Origin: Thermophilibacter provencensis
GTDB taxonomy: Bacteria; Actinomycetota; Coriobacteriia; Coriobacteriales; Atopobiaceae
Assembly (NCBI RefSeq): GCF_030372065.1
Contig: NZ_JAUDEA010000015.1
Coordinates: 1 to 43,621 of the forward strand
Direction: 5' to 3'
Length of the DNA stretch: 43,621 nucleotides
Shown here: positions 39,111 to 43,621 of the stretch, in pieces
Layout: every line of letters begins with the position of its first letter
How positions within the stretch are numbered: the first letter of the stretch is position 1
Program-made: the position numbers and the translations under genes
The notes under the pieces: generated by a model
What the model was told of the DNA's origin: nothing
The model's database searches: none
What the model saw: only the letters and a program-made list of their open reading frames with translations

Positions 39111-39482
39111 CTAGCGGGCGTCCTTCTCGCCGTGATTGCTGGCAGCGTGGGCGTCAGGCGCGAGATGGTCCTCGTGGTCCGCATGGCCGCCGTGACCGTG
39201 ATGCCCAAAGTGGAAGAGATGGTGCTCGTGATGCGAGGCGTCGGGCAGGTCCTGCGGGCGGATGAATCGCTCGCAGACGTTGGAGGTGCGCAGGTACTCC
39301 TCGCCAAACGGGTCCACCGTGGGGACGAGCTCGCGGGGACTCGCCGCGAAGTGGTTCTCGGGGCTGGTGCTCACGTGAGGGTTGGCAAGGGTGTAGCCGC
39401 GGCTGCACGCCCCCTGGTACAGGCCGGACTCCTCATGAAACGCGAAGCTTGCGTACACGCAATCCGAGCAATGAAAGCCCAT
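39111..39482 (-). CDS. Small Cys-rich/His-rich protein, probable metal binder
   Basis: A 123-aa protein not matched to a known family. The N-terminal third has a CxxC pair and further cysteines (MGFHCSDCVYASF, GACSRGYT, NVCERF), a pattern suggesting a bound metal or iron-sulfur site; the C-terminal third is a histidine tract (SHHEHHLFHFGHHGHGGHAD, 13 His within ~30 residues). Such His tails occur in nickel/zinc storage or delivery proteins. The ATG at 39482 has GGAAGG five bases upstream; an upstream in-frame start lacks one. It stands alone between a lipoprotein and the CapA-like gene. Confidence 0.7.
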   Translation of the reverse strand: MGFHCSDCVYASFAFHEESGLYQGACSRGYTLANPHVSTSPENHFAASPRELVPTVDPFGEEYLRTSNVCERFIRPQDLPDASHHEHHLFHFGHHGHGGHADHEDHLAPDAHAASNHGEKDAR

Positions 39483-39587
39483 GCGGGTTCCTTCCCTTTG
39501 ATGCAAAGTATTGGAGATGGTACCCCAATGGGCGTGCCGCAGACGCCGGTCTCACGGTGCTCGGCCCTGGCGCCAGCGTCAAGTTGG

Positions 39588-40853
39588 CTACGCAGTCCAG
39601 ACGTACTCGCAGGTCTCCGCGTTAAAGCCGGCGCCCAGGCGCTCCTGGCAGAAGTCGACGCACCACTGGCGGGTGAAGTCCGCGCAGTTGGAGTCGTTGC
39701 GAATGCCGTTGCCCGCGGCGAGCTCCTCGGTGTATTCGGACAGCTTATAGGTGGTGAGCCCCGTCGTGCCCGCCTTGTTGGTGATGATGGGCACGATCTT
39801 GAACTCGCTCACGCGCACGCCCCCTCCCGAGAAGGTCAGCGTGGCGCGTGCGATGCTGCCGATCATGGAGGCCTTGTTGTCCTGGCCGGAGACGAAGTTA
39901 CCCGTGGACCAGAAGACAGGCACGGAGCGGCCGTCCGCGCTCTGCACCACCTCAAAGGGCTGCATGACGTGCGGGTGGTTGCCAATGATCACGTCCACGC
40001 CGGCGTCCGCGAGGACCTGCGCCCAGCGCAGCTGCTCCTCGTCGGGGCCGGCGGCGTACTCGGTGCCCCAGTGCGGGCAGGCCACGATGGCCTCCGCGCC
40101 GGCAACGCGCGCCGCCTCGATGTCCGCGGCGATCTGCTCCTCGCTGATCATCCGGACGGCCCAGGGCTCGGGCAGGGGAATGCCGTTGGTATTGGTGGCG
40201 TAGTTGAGGATGGCGATCTTGTGGCCGGAGCGCTCGAGGACGGGCACCACGTCGGCCGCCTCCTCGCTGTCCGCCATGCCCGTGACCGTCATCTCGGGGT
40301 GGTTCTCGCGCCAGAAGGCGAGCTCCGCCTCGATGCCCGCCATGCCCTTGTCGAGGGCGTGGTTGTTGGCGTGAAGCGCCACGTCAAAGCCGGCGTTTAC
40401 CTCGGCGGTGCCGATCTCCTGCGGCCCGTTGAAGACCGGGTAGCCAGAGAGGCCCAGTTCGTCGCCACCGAGCAGCGTCTCTTGGTCCAGCATGGCAATG
40501 TCTGAGGCCTGGACGTCATCGCGGACGTGCTCAAAGAGGTGATCGTAGTTGCGCGTGCCGTTGGCCTTCTCGCCGCTCTTCCACACGCTCGGGTGCACCA
40601 GGATGTCGCCCACCATGAGGACGGTTACGTCAGCGGGCTCGGCGGTTGCGCCGCGGTCCATGACCACGCCCGGGGTCTCCTCCTCGGCGGGAGGGAGCTG
40701 GGACATGCACGCGGCAACGCTGCCCACGCCCACGAGCGCCGCAGCGGCCAGGAGCCCGCGGCGCGTGAGCGTGACGCCCCGGTGCGCGGCGCTACCAGAG
40801 CGCGGCGTCGGCTTGCGCGGCGTGGGCTTGCGATGCTCGGTCATGGAATCCAT
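39588..40853 (-). CDS. CapA/PgsA-like metallophosphatase-fold protein (poly-gamma-glutamate synthesis family), exported
   Basis: A 421-aa protein of the PGA_cap family. After a basic, Tat-like leader (TLTRRGLLAAAALVGVGSVA, then AC: possible lipid attachment at Cys ~49) comes the family domain: LMVGDILVHPSVWKSGEK, DIAMLDQETLLGG, FDVALHANNHALDKGMAG, VACPHWGTEYAAGPDEEQ, IIGNHPHVMQPFEVV and FWSTGNFVSGQ. The Asp/Asn/His ligands of the metallophosphoesterase fold are present. The ATG at 40853 has GAGGAGG four bases upstream. Other capsule synthesis genes (capB, capC) are not nearby, so a polyglutamate role is unproven; many stand-alone members have unknown substrates. Confidence 0.88.
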   Translation of the reverse strand: MDSMTEHRKPTPRKPTPRSGSAAHRGVTLTRRGLLAAAALVGVGSVAACMSQLPPAEEETPGVVMDRGATAEPADVTVLMVGDILVHPSVWKSGEKANGTRNYDHLFEHVRDDVQASDIAMLDQETLLGGDELGLSGYPVFNGPQEIGTAEVNAGFDVALHANNHALDKGMAGIEAELAFWRENHPEMTVTGMADSEEAADVVPVLERSGHKIAILNYATNTNGIPLPEPWAVRMISEEQIAADIEAARVAGAEAIVACPHWGTEYAAGPDEEQLRWAQVLADAGVDVIIGNHPHVMQPFEVVQSADGRSVPVFWSTGNFVSGQDNKASMIGSIARATLTFSGGGVRVSEFKIVPIITNKAGTTGLTTYKLSEYTEELAAGNGIRNDSNCADFTRQWCVDFCQERLGAGFNAETCEYVWTA

Positions 40854-40938
40854 GGAGCCTCCTCTGCGAGGGTTCTTCTCGCCCCATTGTCGCACGACAT
40901 GTCTGGGGATGCAGCGCGCCTTTCAGCAAACCTAGCAA

Positions 40939-41004
40939 GTAGTGGTTCTCAGCCAAAGTATACAGCTATCTTATTTCTCCTTCTCTTTGTTCAAGAACCA
41001 CTAC
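40939..41004. repeat. Inverted repeat upstream of the CapA-like gene
   Basis: GTAGTGGTTCT (40939-40949) and AGAACCACTAC (40994-41004) are perfect 11-bp inverted ends around 44 AT-rich bases. Either a small MITE-like remnant or a regulator pair covering the CapA promoter. The recurrent GGCGAGAAGAAC word lies 17 bases beyond the right arm. Confidence 0.6.
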
Positions 41005-41063
41005 CTGTCAGGTTTTGGTTGGCGAGAAGAACACATGACACCCAGCTCTGACGTCAGTGTCAT

Positions 41064-41090
41064 AAAAAAGGGCCGGCGCGCGGCCGGCCC
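41064..41090 (-). terminator. asnS: Intrinsic terminator of asnS
   Basis: Minus-strand GGGCCGGC, five-base loop, GCCGGCCC, then six T (A run 41064-41069 on the plus strand), 12 bases after the asnS stop codon. A textbook rho-independent terminator. Confidence 0.93.
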
Positions 41091-41101
41091 CGAAGCTCGT
41101 C

Positions 41102-42505
<1,404 letters not shown>

Positions 42506-42597
42506 GGGCTTCTCCTTTATGCGTACTTCTCGCCCTGTTTTCCAACGCTTAACTGTACCGCATTGGGGGTGCGAGCGCTCCCGGCGCGCCCCTCCGG

Positions 42598-42645
42598 CCG
42601 CAGGCCCTTCTCGCCGCAGGCCCTTCTCGCCGCGGGTCCTTCTCG
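42598..42645. repeat. 16-bp tandem repeat, three copies, upstream of asnS
   Basis: CCGCAGGCCCTTCTCG occurs twice exactly and a third time as CCGCGGGTCCTTCTCG. Every unit contains the recurrent CTTCTCGCC word, so the array has amplified that motif. Confidence 0.85.
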
Positions 42646-42675
42646 CCGCGGCTTTACCGGGCACCTGGTATTCAG

Positions 42676-42775
42676 TGTCCTGAAAATCGGAGGTAGGGCG
42701 CAAAATGTCCTGAAAATCAGAGCCATGGCAGGCGAAAAGGTCCCCACGCCTGCCACGGTCCCGATTTTCAGGACA
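42676..42775. repeat. Nested palindrome upstream of pyrE
   Basis: TGTCCTGAAAATC stands at 42676-42688 and again at 42706-42718, with its reverse complement GATTTTCAGGACA at 42763-42775. Inside, TGGCAGGCG and CGCCTGCCA form a second 9-bp stem around 12 bases. A partial fourth copy (TTTTTCAGG) is near 42803. Could fold as a long two-tier hairpin or present operator-like repeats. Confidence 0.75.
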
Positions 42776-42877
42776 TGGCGAGAAGGACATGCCGCCGCAC
42801 CATTTTTCAGGGCGCACGCCCCGGCCGGCAAAGCTAGAATCGAGTCAGCAACAGAAGCGCCCCCGAAAGGAGCACGC

Positions 42878-43540
42878 ATGGAAGCCTACAAGCGCGAATT
42901 CATCGACTTCATGGTGGAGTCCAACGTCCTCAAGTTTGGCGACTTCACGCTCAAGAGCGGCCGCAAGTCCCCGTTCTTTATGAACGCGGGCGCCTACGTC
43001 ACGGGCAGCCAGCTCAAGCGCCTGGGTGAGTACTACGCGCACGCCATCAACGACAACTTTGGCCTGGACTTTGACGTGCTCTTTGGGCCGGCGTACAAGG
43101 GCATCCCCCTCTCCGTGACCACCGCCATCGCCCTGCACGACCTCTACGGCAAGGAGGTCCGCTACTGCTCCGACCGCAAGGAGGAGAAGGACCACGGCGC
43201 CGACAAGGGCGGCCTTCTTGGCTCCAAGCTCGTCGACGGCGACCGCGTGATCATGATCGAGGACGTCACCACCTCGGGCAAGTCCATCGACGAGACCTAT
43301 CCCAAGGTCACCGGCGCCGCAAACGTTGAGGTCAAGGGCCTCATCGTGAGCCTCAACCGCATGGAGGTGGGCAAGGGTGGCAAGGTGACCGCCCAGCAGG
43401 AAATCCAGGAGAAGTACGGCTTCCCCGTAGCGAGCATCGTCTCCATGGCCGACGTGGTGGAGGCCCTTGACGGCACCGTCATCACGCCCGAGCTCAAGGC
43501 CGCCATCGACGCCTACTACGAGCAGTACGGCGTCAAGTAG
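42878..43540 (+). CDS. pyrE: Orotate phosphoribosyltransferase
   Basis: Pyrimidine biosynthesis enzyme (220 aa) that joins orotate to PRPP to give OMP. The PRPP-binding motif VIMIEDVTTSGKSIDET (~128-144) is intact; the flexible catalytic loop is DRKEEKDHGADKGGLLG (~105), and KFGDFTLKSGRKSPFFMNAG is the usual N-terminal substrate region. ATG with AAGGAG five bases upstream. No other pyr gene is in the window; the neighbour asnS is divergent. The window ends ~80 bases downstream. Confidence 0.97.
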   Translation: MEAYKREFIDFMVESNVLKFGDFTLKSGRKSPFFMNAGAYVTGSQLKRLGEYYAHAINDNFGLDFDVLFGPAYKGIPLSVTTAIALHDLYGKEVRYCSDRKEEKDHGADKGGLLGSKLVDGDRVIMIEDVTTSGKSIDETYPKVTGAANVEVKGLIVSLNRMEVGKGGKVTAQQEIQEKYGFPVASIVSMADVVEALDGTVITPELKAAIDAYYEQYGVK

Positions 43541-43567
43541 CGCCCAGCAAGAAGCACCGAGAAGGGC

Positions 43568-43621
43568 GGGGGGGCCCCCCCCCCCCCGGGGGGGCCCCCC
43601 CCGGGGGGGTGGGGGCCCCGG
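43568..43621. other. Homopolymeric G/C block at the window end
   Basis: Alternating runs of about 6-15 G and C residues fill the end of the window. This is unlike the rest of the sequence and typical of contig-end sequencing or assembly noise. Confidence 0.8.

Larger units (their letters stand above)
42506..42877. other. Repeat-filled divergent region between asnS and pyrE
   Basis: About 370 bases without a gene, holding a 16-bp tandem array (42598-42645), a nested palindrome (42676-42775) and one further GGCGAGAAGGAC word (42777-42788). A plus-strand TAGAAT at 42835-42840 is a possible -10 for pyrE, without a convincing -35. No T-box or other known riboswitch signature was seen for asnS. 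Confidence 0.6.

Overview
The window is GC-rich bacterial chromosome with strong GGAGG-type ribosome binding sites and many GTG starts. It carries PTS sugar-uptake genes of several families, a T-box in front of pheS-pheT, and small Gram-positive-style proteins. This mix suggests an anaerobic, sugar-fermenting actinobacterium of the Coriobacteriia (Olsenella/Atopobiaceae-like). That placement is an inference from gene content and composition; no rRNA or tRNA gene was seen. The last ~55 bases are runs of G and C that look like a contig-end artefact.

Layout. (1) 1-4044, minus strand: a GH35 beta-galactosidase followed by mannose-family PTS IIB, IIC and IID (IID runs off the window), the same gene set as the pneumococcal bgaC locus. 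A ~330-base AT-richer control region lies upstream. (2) 4375-14805, minus strand: a long co-oriented run. Its promoter-proximal half is a KDPG-type aldolase, galactitol-family PTS IIA, IIB and IIC, an IlvD/Edd-family dehydratase, a Cof-type HAD hydrolase and a D-2-hydroxyacid dehydrogenase. Together these could form a PTS-fed Entner-Doudoroff-like route for a (keto)aldonic acid. The distal half is peptidase T, a small membrane protein, a second HAD hydrolase and an orphan solute-binding lipoprotein. (3) 15185-17723: a membrane-anchored XRE regulator, a broken serine recombinase, a conserved protein resembling zinc-dependent phospholipase C, and a zinc-ribbon/YARHG protein. (4) 17776-21790: pheT and pheS behind a T-box leader, with a ~110-bp palindromic element between the two genes. 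(5) 21811-24744: an exported lipase-like protein, an orphan mannose-family IIB, and a divergent PfkB sugar-phosphate kinase. (6) 24825-29376: a two-component/ABC-2 export cassette (response regulator, ATPase, two permeases, histidine kinase) of the lantibiotic-resistance type, bracketed by two copies of a ~100-bp element with shared inverted ends. (7) 29497-33847: HAD hydrolase, DeoR regulator, class II ketose-bisphosphate aldolase, orphan PTS IIA and ROK glucokinase. (8) 34003-43540: M32 carboxypeptidase, dtd, mscL with a zinc-ribbon tail, manA, a lipoprotein, a Cys/His-rich small protein, a CapA-like protein, asnS and pyrE.

The genes centre on uptake of sugars by PTS (four PTS sets or orphan subunits), their entry into glycolysis (PfkB kinase, GatY/Fba aldolase, ManA, glucokinase, KDPG aldolase) and phosphosugar housekeeping (three Cof-type HADs), mixed with translation genes (pheST, asnS, dtd).

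The most unusual material is between genes: several palindromic element families, one of them a perfect 43-bp-arm hairpin after mscL whose core recurs after fba and at the pheT stop; the paired elements around the export cassette; and a short motif, GGCGAGAAGNAC, that recurs in intergenic regions in both orientations and also inside some genes as an in-frame GEKN insert.
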